A stretch of 64,000 nt of DNA from JAIEPM01 sp964546815 (GTDB lineage Bacteria > Cyanobacteriota > Vampirovibrionia > Obscuribacterales > Obscuribacteraceae). The translations under genes were made by a program, and so were the position numbers. Shown in pieces: positions 43,997 through 51,634 of this stretch. The notes beneath the pieces were generated by a model. That model searched no databases. It saw only the letters and a program-made list of their open reading frames with translations, and was not told the DNA's origin. The stretch is taken from contig CAZJLR010000024.1 in the NCBI GenBank assembly GCA_964546815.1, positions 1 to 64,000 on the forward strand, read 5' to 3'. Position 1 is the first letter of the stretch. The number at the start of each line of letters is the position of its first letter.

Positions 43997-44257
43997 ATGA
44001 ACGATTCAACGCAAAACTGGGAAAAAATGCTGGCGCTGGCTCAGCGTACTCAGTCAATCGATTTGTTATATCTTGCTCTTGAGGCTGCTGAAGTCGCATT
44101 TGGTGAGGACAGTCCGCAAGTAGGACAATGTTTGATTGAGCTTTCTACTCTGCTCGAACAATCTGGCAAAGTTGACGAAGCAAACATGGCCACCGACCGG
44201 TACAGGGAAATCTTGCGTAAGTATGCACAAGAGTTAAAAGAGAAAGGGCAGATTTGA
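43997..44257 (+). CDS. Small TPR-like protein
   Basis: 86 residues from ATG 43997. Two helix pairs of TPR type: L-L-Y-L-A-L-E-A-A-E and V-G-Q-C-L-I-E-L-S-T-L-L-E-Q-S-G-K-V-D-E-A. No signal peptide, so cytoplasmic. Too short for a functional call. The sequence style resembles the TPR halves of the larger proteins in this window. It ends ten bases from the convergent SMI1/KNR4 gene. Confidence 0.7.
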   Translation: MNDSTQNWEKMLALAQRTQSIDLLYLALEAAEVAFGEDSPQVGQCLIELSTLLEQSGKVDEANMATDRYREILRKYAQELKEKGQI

Positions 44258-44266
44258 GAGCTTCTT

Positions 44267-45013
44267 TTAGGGTCCAAAGATTTTTTGGAACCAATTCAGT
44301 TTTTTCTTTTGAATTGCAAAAACTCTTTTGGCGCCAAAGCGTTTGATTACAGTGTCAGCGCCAAACATGCCCCAGTAAAAGCCAGAGCCTAGTGTAGGTT
44401 TTCGCAGGTCAATAAATAGATAGCTTTCATCGAGCGACCCGGCAAATGTTTTGAGATCATCATCATTACTCGCCAGGCATTGTTCGTGAGACAGTGCGTT
44501 TGGGTTTTCTGACTGAATGCTCATAGCGAATGTTTCGTGAACTTCGCTTATTTCACTAGTCCACGGAGCATTGCCTAATTTGAATAATTCTGTGAGGAAC
44601 TGTGTCAGTTCGGCTGCCTGGTATACGACTACCGGTGGGTCGTGGCACACATAATAAATCGGTCCAAAATCGGTGCTATCCTCGGTAATATCTGCGACCC
44701 AGAAATTGCCGCAATAATCACCGATGAGGGGTATGCAGTTTGCAGACATAAATTCTGCTCCGAAGCAGTCTTCTTGTTCGCAGCTAAAACTGAGCGATGA
44801 ATTGAGAAATGAATTGGTGAAATCTAGTTCTAAACCACTGCAGTATTGAAGTAGTTCTTTCATTTCTTTTGTAAGTTTGCATGGTAACTGTGCTTCAAAT
44901 TCAGTGAGTTCTGTCTCTGAGAGGGGGGGCTTGAGTTTGATGCAGCCTCTTCGCCCTTTGGGGTCGGTAAAGCTGCCTTCCTGTGCCAGTTTTACTATGT
45001 CAATTGCATTCAT
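44267..45013 (-). CDS. SMI1/KNR4 family protein
   Basis: ATG 45013 has CGGAG five bases upstream; the frame opens at 45043. 248 residues. The SMI1/KNR4 fold is seen at about 30-175: L-S-E-T-E-L-T-E-F-E-A-Q-L near the start, then Y-C-S-G-L-E-L, I-P-L-I-G-D-Y-C-G-N-F-W-V and G-P-I-Y-Y-V-C-H-D. In bacteria this family often supplies immunity proteins to contact-dependent toxins, and also general binding proteins. No toxin gene is seen beside it, so the immunity role is not supported here. Confidence 0.8.
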   Translation of the reverse strand: MNAIDIVKLAQEGSFTDPKGRRGCIKLKPPLSETELTEFEAQLPCKLTKEMKELLQYCSGLELDFTNSFLNSSLSFSCEQEDCFGAEFMSANCIPLIGDYCGNFWVADITEDSTDFGPIYYVCHDPPVVVYQAAELTQFLTELFKLGNAPWTSEISEVHETFAMSIQSENPNALSHEQCLASNDDDLKTFAGSLDESYLFIDLRKPTLGSGFYWGMFGADTVIKRFGAKRVFAIQKKKLNWFQKIFGP

Positions 45014-45257
45014 GCAGGCTCCGGAAATTTTGAGATGCTTCAATAAAACGTTTTTCGGCAGCCGTGCTTGAGTTTATTGCTATGGAGGCTGAAGCTCTTA
45101 TTTTAGAACACGCATAGTAAATGTCAGTGGATATTTTGCTGACAAAATAAAAATTGCTGTCAAGCATTGTTTTGAATTGAACTTTTTCGATCAAAGCAAC
45201 GTTAACAGTATTGGAAGCAGATAGTCGTGCCCCATGCCAACCATGAAGGAGGTCTTT

Positions 45258-45451
45258 ATGGAGAAAATATATGACTGGAAAAATGTTCAGTCCAAAGACA
45301 ATCTGCTTGCTCGTTTCCTGAGTTTGTTTTACGTAGTACCGTCAGCGGTGGCAAGTGCGTCGCTATTGAGACAGCCAAAATTGATTTCGAGAATAACTCT
45401 ACCTATTTATCGTGGACAAAAGAATTCAGGTCGGGCAAGAGACAACAATAG
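45258..45451 (+). pseudogene. Possible frameshifted small gene
   Basis: Starting at the ATG with AAGGAGG, about 20 codons are followed, after a one-base shift near 45318, by P-E-F-V-L-R-S-T-V-S-G-G-K-C-V-A-I-E and about 20 further codons to TAG at 45449. The joined product would be about 64 residues, with W, S-G-G-x-C-V-A-I and W-T-K features that recall small DUF397-like proteins. This is a weak resemblance. A sequencing error or a real frameshift would both explain it. Confidence 0.3.
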
Positions 45452-45863
45452 TAGTGACGACAATGCAGACAATTCTGCAAAATCAGCTGCTGGTGACAAT
45501 CAAACTGACAATGTCATGTCTGAAGAAGCGGAACAAGCTGAGCTCGATGCCGATTCTGACCCGGCTCGTTGTTCTAAGCTTGCTACTGGTCCGGGTCATT
45601 GTAATAGCAACAAAAACTGCCGTTTTGAAAGTGCCAATTGTTGTTGCCGTTGCTGCTGTAAAGCAGCTCAACCCAATTGTAATTGCGCCTTTCCTCACAT
45701 TCTTTGTTCATCGATATCCGCAACAGAAAATAGGCAAAATGCGCAATCTGTTCTCAAGATTGTGCCGTCGACTTCTAAGACTTATATGCTTGGAGTACTT
45801 AGTTGTGGTTATGTACTGAGTGGCTCAGGCAAGTTGAAAGAGCTGGCTCGCAAAAGAGCATAG
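45258..45863 (+). CDS. Uncertain Cys-rich ORF; reading frame disputed
   Basis: ATG 45258 has a strong AAGGAGG five bases upstream. The frame gives 201 residues: a 22-residue start, a stretch that looks like a frame shadow, an Asp/Asn/Ser/Ala-rich acidic part and a Cys-rich part (C-C-C-R-C-C-C). A second frame (45412-45819) would give a hydrophobic protein over the same bases. Between about 45310 and 45451 a third frame looks more protein-like than this one. I cannot settle which frames are translated. No family recognised. Confidence 0.35.
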   Translation: MEKIYDWKNVQSKDNLLARFLSLFYVVPSAVASASLLRQPKLISRITLPIYRGQKNSGRARDNNSSDDNADNSAKSAAGDNQTDNVMSEEAEQAELDADSDPARCSKLATGPGHCNSNKNCRFESANCCCRCCCKAAQPNCNCAFPHILCSSISATENRQNAQSVLKIVPSTSKTYMLGVLSCGYVLSGSGKLKELARKRA

Positions 45864-45938
45864 CCGGCACAATTGTTCCACTGCGCTGTGTGAGTCTGGG
45901 GAGATATCGCACAGCGCGGTTGGAGCAAAATGCCTGAT

Positions 45939-46658
45939 CTATTTTCCTTTGAGTTCTGCCTTGACCATATCGTCAATTTGCGAACGCATTTTTTCAAGCG
46001 CTGTCATCGAATCGTAAACGTGAAGGGCTGCCTGTCCAATTGGCTTGGCATCTTTTTGCTTGATTTCATTTTTCTTGCCTGGAACCTGATTTACAAGCTC
46101 ACGCATCGTTGCGATGTTATTTTCGGCTGCCTGCATTGAGCTTTGCATGCCCTTCCATAGATTGTTCATTTCCTCTTTTGAGCCTTCTGGCACTATCAAT
46201 CCATCAACGTGAGTGCGAAGCGCTTTTATGATTTCTTCGGCTGTTGAAAGAAAGCTCTCAATTTTGTCTCTTCTAGCGGGCAATGAACCCATTTGCATTG
46301 TGCCGTTAGGATTTCCGATAGCAGGAATTACAATTCCGTTGCCGATGTAGTTAGGGCCCCTGACAGTTACTGTTTCTTTTCTTGTTGTTTCTTTTGCAAT
46401 TTCAAGTGCAGAACCTTGCAACATTTTTGCACTTGATTCAATCATTACGAGGCCTTCTTCAAGGCGTATTGCCGATCCTCTAACTCCGCCCTGTAAAACG
46501 GTTTTCTTTTCTTCTCCGGCAGGTGCATCTGTACTTGTTTCTGCTGGAGTCTTTGCTCCTGCATCGGACGACTCGCCGTCGGCAAATGCCGCATTCAAAT
46601 AAAAGTTTGTCGACAAAAGTATCGTAGCTAGAATCAAAGGTTTTCTTAAATTGCTCAT
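45939..46658 (-). CDS. Secreted hypothetical protein
   Basis: ATG 46658 is chosen because it puts a signal peptide first (M-S-N-L-R-K-P-L-I-L-A-T-I-L-L-S, cleavage near A-F-A-D). The frame opens at 46787, overlapping nothing useful. 239 residues. Mature protein: an acidic Ala/Thr/Glu-rich stretch, a middle part with V-R-G-P-N-Y-I-G-N-G, and a helical second half (M-Q-S-S-M-Q-A-A-E-N-N-I-A). Predicted periplasmic. Family not recognised. Confidence 0.72.
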   Translation of the reverse strand: MSNLRKPLILATILLSTNFYLNAAFADGESSDAGAKTPAETSTDAPAGEEKKTVLQGGVRGSAIRLEEGLVMIESSAKMLQGSALEIAKETTRKETVTVRGPNYIGNGIVIPAIGNPNGTMQMGSLPARRDKIESFLSTAEEIIKALRTHVDGLIVPEGSKEEMNNLWKGMQSSMQAAENNIATMRELVNQVPGKKNEIKQKDAKPIGQAALHVYDSMTALEKMRSQIDDMVKAELKGK

Positions 46659-46852
46659 TTTCTCGAATTTAATCTCTTCTATGTTGTAACTAAGTCTATC
46701 CCAAGTTATGCCCCGATGCACGCTTGATGCAGCCGTCAAGGTGCCTGCGGCTGGTGGGCGCCTGCTTTCAGGGATTGTGGGTTTCATTTTGCCAAAGCCA
46801 AAAGCTAGTAAACTTGTTAATCCACCCTACCCGTTCGGCAGGAGAAACTGTG

Positions 46853-47980
46853 ATGCCCAAGTCTATATCTTTGCTAGTTGGCTCTCGCAAAGGTGCTTTC
46901 ATTTTGAAGTCCGACGCTGCCAGGCGAAATTGGTCACTTTCCGAGCCGATTTTTCTTGGGCACATTATTTTTCACATTGTTTCTGACCCACGTGACAAGA
47001 GGCATCTGGTTATGGCCGCCAAAACAGGCCATCTCGGGCCCACTGTCTACCATTCAAGTGATGCCGGTGCAAGCTGGCAAGAGTCAAAAACCCCTCCTGC
47101 ATTTCCAAAACTTCCCGAAGGTGAGAAAGGGCGGGCTGTAGAGTCGGTGTTCTGGGTTACTCCAGGACACGCCAGTCAACCTGGCAAATGGTATGCGGGC
47201 ACAGCACCTGCAGGCTTGTTTGTCAGCGAAGATCATGGTGACACCTGGAAGCCCGTAAATGGATTCAACGAAGCGCCAGATTATCCACTTTGGGCTGCTT
47301 CTGGTGCCTCTCCCGCCGGACAGATGGTTCATTCAATCAATATTCATCCTTCTGACCCAAAGCACATTTATCTTGGTATTTCAGTCGGCGGGGTTTTCGA
47401 ATCTACAGATGAAGGTGCTAGTTGGCGTCCCCTCAACAAAGGCTGCTTTGCCGAATTCTTGCCCGATGAAAATGCTGAATTTGGGCACGATCCACACTGC
47501 ATGTGGCTGCATCCGCAAAAGCCAGAAAGGCTATATCAACAAAATCACTGCGGTATTTATAAAATAGACCGCCCCTCCAACGAATGGCAACGCATCGGCA
47601 AAAATATGCCCAAAGAAATCGGCGACATAGGATTTCCTATTGTTCTACACCCTCGTAATCCCGATATGGTTTGGGTCTTCCCGATGGATGGCAGCACCGT
47701 TTGGCCGCGCACAAGTCCCAATGGACAACCTGCCGTTTATGTTAGCAAAGATGCTGGCGCTAGCTGGCAGCGTCAAGATAAAGGGTTGCCTGAGAAGAAT
47801 GCATATTTCACAGTGAAAAGGCAGGCGATGACTGCTGATGAAAGTAATCCCTTGGGCTTGTATTTTGGCACTTCGCAAGGTGAAGTCTGGGGGAGCTCAG
47901 ATGAAGGTGCATCTTGGACATGCCTCGTCAAACATCTTCCTGAAATTTATTCACTAACAGTATTGGAAGAGGGTGAGTGA
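46853..47980 (+). CDS. BNR/sialidase-like beta-propeller protein
   Basis: ATG 46853 has AGGAGA eight bases upstream; the frame starts at 46724 without support. 375 residues. Repeated BNR/Asp-box units (S-S-D-A-G-A-S-W, S-E-D-H-G-D-T-W, S-T-D-E-G-A-S-W, S-K-D-A-G-A-S-W, S-S-D-E-G-A-S-W) mark a beta-propeller of the exo-alpha-sialidase/VPS10-like superfamily. There is no signal peptide. Catalytic residues of true sialidases cannot be assigned, so enzyme activity is open. It lies two bases upstream of the MoaD/ThiS gene and is co-transcribed with it. Confidence 0.85.
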   Translation: MPKSISLLVGSRKGAFILKSDAARRNWSLSEPIFLGHIIFHIVSDPRDKRHLVMAAKTGHLGPTVYHSSDAGASWQESKTPPAFPKLPEGEKGRAVESVFWVTPGHASQPGKWYAGTAPAGLFVSEDHGDTWKPVNGFNEAPDYPLWAASGASPAGQMVHSINIHPSDPKHIYLGISVGGVFESTDEGASWRPLNKGCFAEFLPDENAEFGHDPHCMWLHPQKPERLYQQNHCGIYKIDRPSNEWQRIGKNMPKEIGDIGFPIVLHPRNPDMVWVFPMDGSTVWPRTSPNGQPAVYVSKDAGASWQRQDKGLPEKNAYFTVKRQAMTADESNPLGLYFGTSQGEVWGSSDEGASWTCLVKHLPEIYSLTVLEEGE

Positions 47981-47981
47981 A

Positions 47982-48242
47982 ATGCTTGTGCTCATTCCGA
48001 GTCCTTTGCGTTCATACACGCAAAATAGAAGTGAGGTTGATGCAGCAGGCTGCACTCTTGCAGAACTATTGTTTGATCTCGACAAAAAATACCCTGGTAT
48101 TCGCTTTCGAATGATTGATGAGCAAGACAATATTCGACAACACATAAAAATCTACGTTGACAAACAACCTGCAGAAAAAATCAGTCGTGAACTAAACGGC
48201 AGCGAACAGATAAAAATCGTAGCTGCCTTGAGTGGAGGCTGA
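47982..48242 (+). CDS. MoaD/ThiS-family sulfur carrier protein
   Basis: ATG 47982 has GAGGGTG upstream; a GTG three codons earlier (47973) overlaps the preceding gene. 86 residues with a ubiquitin-like pattern: I-P-S-P-L-R at the start, L-A-E-L-L-F-D-L, and the functional C-terminus A-L-S-G-G. The final Gly-Gly is adenylated and then carries sulfur as a thiocarboxylate. The E1-like activating enzyme is encoded four bases downstream. Whether it serves molybdopterin, thiamine, cysteine or another thio-compound is not certain. Confidence 0.88.
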   Translation: MLVLIPSPLRSYTQNRSEVDAAGCTLAELLFDLDKKYPGIRFRMIDEQDNIRQHIKIYVDKQPAEKISRELNGSEQIKIVAALSGG

Positions 48243-48246
48243 GTCT

Positions 48247-49377
48247 ATGCTTCTTTCTCAGTCGGAGCTAGAGCGCTATAGCAGGCACTTACTTTTGCCC
48301 GAAATGGGAATTGAAGGTCAAAAGCGATTAAAATCGGCCGCCGTGCTTGTAGTTGGCGCAGGTGGACTGGGCTCGCCTTTAATCCTTTATCTTGCCGCAG
48401 CTGGCGTTGGCAAAATAGGAATTCTCGATTTCGACAATGTCGATAAATCAAATTTGCAACGGCAAATCATTTATCGCGATGCCGATGTTGGTTTTTCCAA
48501 GGTTCAACGAGCCGCCCAACACGCAAGTCAACTAAATCCAGAAATTCAAATTGAAAAACACGAGCTGCGTTTGACTGCCGAAAATGCGCTCGACATTATT
48601 TCAAAGTATGATTTGGTTATTGATGGCAGTGATAATTTTTCAACTAGATATCTGGTGAATGATGCTTGTGTATTATCAAAAAAAGCAAACGTGCATGGGG
48701 CTATCTATCGCTTTGAAGGACAAGCAAGCGTTTTCTGTTATAACGATGGGCCTTGCTATCGATGTTTGTTTTCTACGCCTCCAGAGTCAGGCACAATTGC
48801 AAACTGCGCTGAAGCAGGCGTGCTAGGTGTCATGGCTGGATTAATTGCTTGTGTGCAAGCGACCGAAGTTTTGAAAATCATTCTGGGAATTGGAGATACA
48901 CTGCGTGGCACTTTGCTTTTATACGATGCGTTGGCAATGAATTTTGATAAACTTCCTATTCCGAAAGATCCTAATTGTGCCATTTGTGGAAAAAATCCTA
49001 GTATTCGCGAGTTGAAAGATATTGAACTAGTTTGCATCCCGGAGAGCAAAGAAATGGAAGAAAGAGCAATTGCGCCCACTCAGTTGAATCAAGAGTTGAA
49101 AGCAGGACGGCAGCTTGTCTTACTAGACGTGCGAACACCTGAAGAAGTATTGTTTGGTCAATTGCCAGGCGCTCGGCATATTCCACTTGCAGAGCTAAAC
49201 GAACGTACTGACGAACTAAACGATAAAGATGATATCGTAGTTTATTGCAAAGGCGGCGCGCGTTCTAACAAGGCGATGCACATTCTACTCAGCAAAGGAT
49301 TCGGCAAGACACGCAATTTGGTTGGTGGCATTACTGCCTGGGCGAAAGAGGTAGACCCCACCATTACAGTTCCGTAA
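48247..49377 (+). CDS. moeB: MoeB/ThiF-type E1 enzyme with C-terminal rhodanese domain
   Basis: ATG 48247 has GGAGG eight bases upstream. 376 residues. The adenylation domain has G-A-G-G-L-G-S-P, D-x-D-N-V-D-x-S-N-L-x-R-Q, zinc ligands C-Y-R-C and C-A-I-C, and Cys187 in I-A-N-C-A-E-A-G. The rhodanese domain (about 275-375) has D-V-R-T-P-E-E and active Cys334 in Y-C-K-G-G-A-R-S. It adenylates the C-terminal Gly of the MoaD/ThiS protein next door and supplies sulfur through the rhodanese Cys. This fused design is common in bacteria. Confidence 0.93.
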   Translation: MLLSQSELERYSRHLLLPEMGIEGQKRLKSAAVLVVGAGGLGSPLILYLAAAGVGKIGILDFDNVDKSNLQRQIIYRDADVGFSKVQRAAQHASQLNPEIQIEKHELRLTAENALDIISKYDLVIDGSDNFSTRYLVNDACVLSKKANVHGAIYRFEGQASVFCYNDGPCYRCLFSTPPESGTIANCAEAGVLGVMAGLIACVQATEVLKIILGIGDTLRGTLLLYDALAMNFDKLPIPKDPNCAICGKNPSIRELKDIELVCIPESKEMEERAIAPTQLNQELKAGRQLVLLDVRTPEEVLFGQLPGARHIPLAELNERTDELNDKDDIVVYCKGGARSNKAMHILLSKGFGKTRNLVGGITAWAKEVDPTITVP

Positions 49378-49400
49378 AGCGCAGCCGCAGAGGCATCATT

Positions 49401-51179
49401 TTGGATGAACTAAGTTCTAATGAGCAGCTGAATACCGATCCTGTTATACCTGGGATCGATGACCTTGTACTTTTAGGTCGTGGTGGCATGTCTGCGGTCT
49501 ATCGCGCGCGCGATAAAGTTTTAGACCGTTCTGTTGCAATCAAAATAATTAACTTTGCTGGTGATGATTCCAGTCGCTTGCTAGAGCGTTTTTCAGCTGA
49601 AGTGAAGATTTTGGCTGCGATGAAACATCCAAATATTGTTGGTGTTCAGCGATATGGTGTTACAAATGCCGGAAATCCATTTTTGGTAATGGATTATGTT
49701 GATGGGATTACCCTGCGCAATTACTTGAATGAAAAAGGCACTTTGCCCGCCAGAGATATGCGCGTAATTTTTACTCAGGTGTTAAGCGCGCTTGCTGAGG
49801 CTCATGAAAGAGGAATTGTCCATCGTGATATTAAGCCTGAGAACATCATGATTTCTATTCTTACTTCTTCGCCTGAAGCCACCAGCGGAGCCTCTTCGAA
49901 CGACTCTGCATTTTTGCATGTCACCTTGCTTGATTTTGGTGTTGCTAAAGCTTTTGCTAGCCAGAATGTCGGGTTGACGAAAACAGGGGACGTTATTGGC
50001 ACTCCGAAATATATGAGCCCTGAGCAATGCATCGGAAAAACTCTAGACCACAGAGCTGACCTGTATGCGGTCGCTGCTGTAATGTTTGAATCTATCTATG
50101 CAAAGGTTCCTTTTGAGTTCGAAGCTGTTTCTGAGACTCTCTATCATAAGCTGAATGATACGCCTGAGTCTTTATTTTCTAAAGGACTTCCAGCCACAAC
50201 CTCGCATGCATTTAAGAGCTTCTTTGTAAGGGCTCTTTCGACCCGGCCTGAGTCTAGATTTCAAAATGCAAAAGAGATGAGTACTGCCATAAGTGCATTG
50301 CCCGACAAGGTTTTTGATAAGGTTCTGCAGGCAAATGCCAAAGGACTCATCATTGTTTGCTTGGCATCGGTTTTGGTGATTGGATTTTTTATTGCGAACG
50401 TTCCAAAGGCTAGCAATCGAAAAGCAACTCAGACCTTGCCGCAACTTAGCGAAAGGGAAGTAAATTTGGCCATAGCTAAATCTCGCACGTTGCGTGATCT
50501 AAATCGAAAAGATCAAGCCTTGCGACAACTCAAAGACGCCTACCGTTTGTTAGGAAAGGATCAGTCCAACAAAACAAAGCTTTTGAGAGGCAGTTTGTTA
50601 GCTGAAATGATGCCGATGCAAGATGGAGTAGATGCCGTTGATACCTGTAATGCACTAATTCCAATTCTGGATAAATTCAACCCGAGTGACAGTCAAAGGG
50701 TGACGGTGCGTTCCTATCTTGCAAACCAATATCACGTGCTTGGAAGGCAACCTGAAGCAGTTAAGTCTATGGAAGAATGCGCGCAATTGATTCAAACGGA
50801 TGTTCCAATGAAGCCTATTTATTTATGGCGTGCGCAAATGTTCCTGGTTCTTTGGTATCGTGAGGTTGGTGCATTAGCTAAATCTATAAGCTTGCGCAAT
50901 CAACTCTGGGAGACGTTGGATGGGGTATCATCTGCCGAAGATCCCGGCGAACGCGCGCGAATTATGATCGAGTTGCTCATTTCATGGGTTAATTCCGGTG
51001 AGAGTGGTGTTGCAAGACAGAAAATGAACGCTTCTGCTGAGTATCTAATGAATTTGATTCAAGCTGACGAAAACGCCCCGGTACGGAGCGCGCTATTGAA
51101 GAATGCAGAAGAGCTTTGTTCTGAATTGCAGCTACCTGGAGTGTCCAAGAAATTTCACGAGGCGCAAAGCAAAGGCTGA
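49401..51179 (+). CDS. Membrane Ser/Thr protein kinase with helical C-terminal half
   Basis: 592 residues. TTG start at 49401 with AGAGG seven bases before it; no better in-frame start is seen. Kinase domain about 20-290: G-R-G-G-M-S, V-A-I-K, H-R-D-I-K-P-E-N, L-D-F-G-V-A and Y-M-S-P-E-Q, all intact. A membrane helix lies near 312-331 (I-I-V-C-L-A-S-V-L-V-I-G-F-F). The C-terminal 260 residues are TPR-like and predicted outside. Third kinase of this design in the window. It follows the moeB gene by 23 bp and could be read through from it. Confidence 0.9.
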   Translation: MDELSSNEQLNTDPVIPGIDDLVLLGRGGMSAVYRARDKVLDRSVAIKIINFAGDDSSRLLERFSAEVKILAAMKHPNIVGVQRYGVTNAGNPFLVMDYVDGITLRNYLNEKGTLPARDMRVIFTQVLSALAEAHERGIVHRDIKPENIMISILTSSPEATSGASSNDSAFLHVTLLDFGVAKAFASQNVGLTKTGDVIGTPKYMSPEQCIGKTLDHRADLYAVAAVMFESIYAKVPFEFEAVSETLYHKLNDTPESLFSKGLPATTSHAFKSFFVRALSTRPESRFQNAKEMSTAISALPDKVFDKVLQANAKGLIIVCLASVLVIGFFIANVPKASNRKATQTLPQLSEREVNLAIAKSRTLRDLNRKDQALRQLKDAYRLLGKDQSNKTKLLRGSLLAEMMPMQDGVDAVDTCNALIPILDKFNPSDSQRVTVRSYLANQYHVLGRQPEAVKSMEECAQLIQTDVPMKPIYLWRAQMFLVLWYREVGALAKSISLRNQLWETLDGVSSAEDPGERARIMIELLISWVNSGESGVARQKMNASAEYLMNLIQADENAPVRSALLKNAEELCSELQLPGVSKKFHEAQSKG

Positions 51180-51256
51180 AGTCTAATGTCTTTGTTCTTG
51201 CTGAGCATGTTCCCTTTTATCTACTCACGAATTCCTCATTTGCTCCTCACACATTC

Positions 51257-51284
51257 TTGACGGAAGATGATTAGTATTTATCTT
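51257..51284 (+). promoter_or_regulatory. Possible sigma-70 promoter for the small Cys/His protein gene
   Basis: TTGACG and TATCTT are separated by 16 bases, about 30 bp upstream of the ATG at 51313. Confidence 0.45.
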
Positions 51285-51312
51285 GTAGACCAAGTTTGTA
51301 GGAGAAAATGTT

Positions 51313-51546
51313 ATGGCAATTGCAGTAGGCGACAGATTTGGAAATACTTGCCAGGACTTGTGCATTACCGGTAGCTGTGTTTGTGGCGCCAACAGTCAAC
51401 AAGCTGTAGCAAGTTATAGCAATAGCAAGGGAACGATCACCATAATTGCTGGTGAGCGTCAGGGTTGGATGCTTCAGTCGTTATCGCAAGCACGTCCAGG
51501 CAAATACAACTCATTCCATAATCATGGCGCATACCACGGGCACTAA
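51313..51546 (+). CDS. Small protein with Cys cluster and His-rich tail
   Basis: 77 residues; TAGGAG lies upstream and a promoter-like sequence precedes it. Four Cys at 13, 17, 22 and 24 (C-Q-D-L-C then C-V-C) and four His at 69, 71, 75 and 77 (H-N-H-G-A-Y-H-G-H) make it a candidate metal binder. No signal peptide or membrane segment. Family not recognised. It converges with the heavy-metal efflux operon, whose last gene ends 90 bp away; a link to metal handling is an inference from this. Confidence 0.7.
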   Translation: MAIAVGDRFGNTCQDLCITGSCVCGANSQQAVASYSNSKGTITIIAGERQGWMLQSLSQARPGKYNSFHNHGAYHGH

Positions 51547-51634
51547 ACTCAGCACTCGAGGTGTATGAGTTGTAAATTGAATTGCTGAGTAGGCTGTCTA
51601 CTTAACGAGTGGCAGCCCACTCAGAAATTCGGTA

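Noticed and set aside
43837..44082. ORF in the large intergenic region
   Set aside because: No ribosome site, and it runs into the small TPR gene in another frame.
44267..45013. Immunity gene of a toxin system, from the SMI1/KNR4 fold
   Set aside because: No toxin, polymorphic-toxin or secretion gene lies next to it, so only the family name is supported.
45412..45819. Hydrophobic ORF as a membrane protein gene
   Set aside because: No ribosome site, and it overlaps another open frame; composition is what a shifted Asp/Asn/Ala/Cys frame would give. Not excluded, only unsupported.
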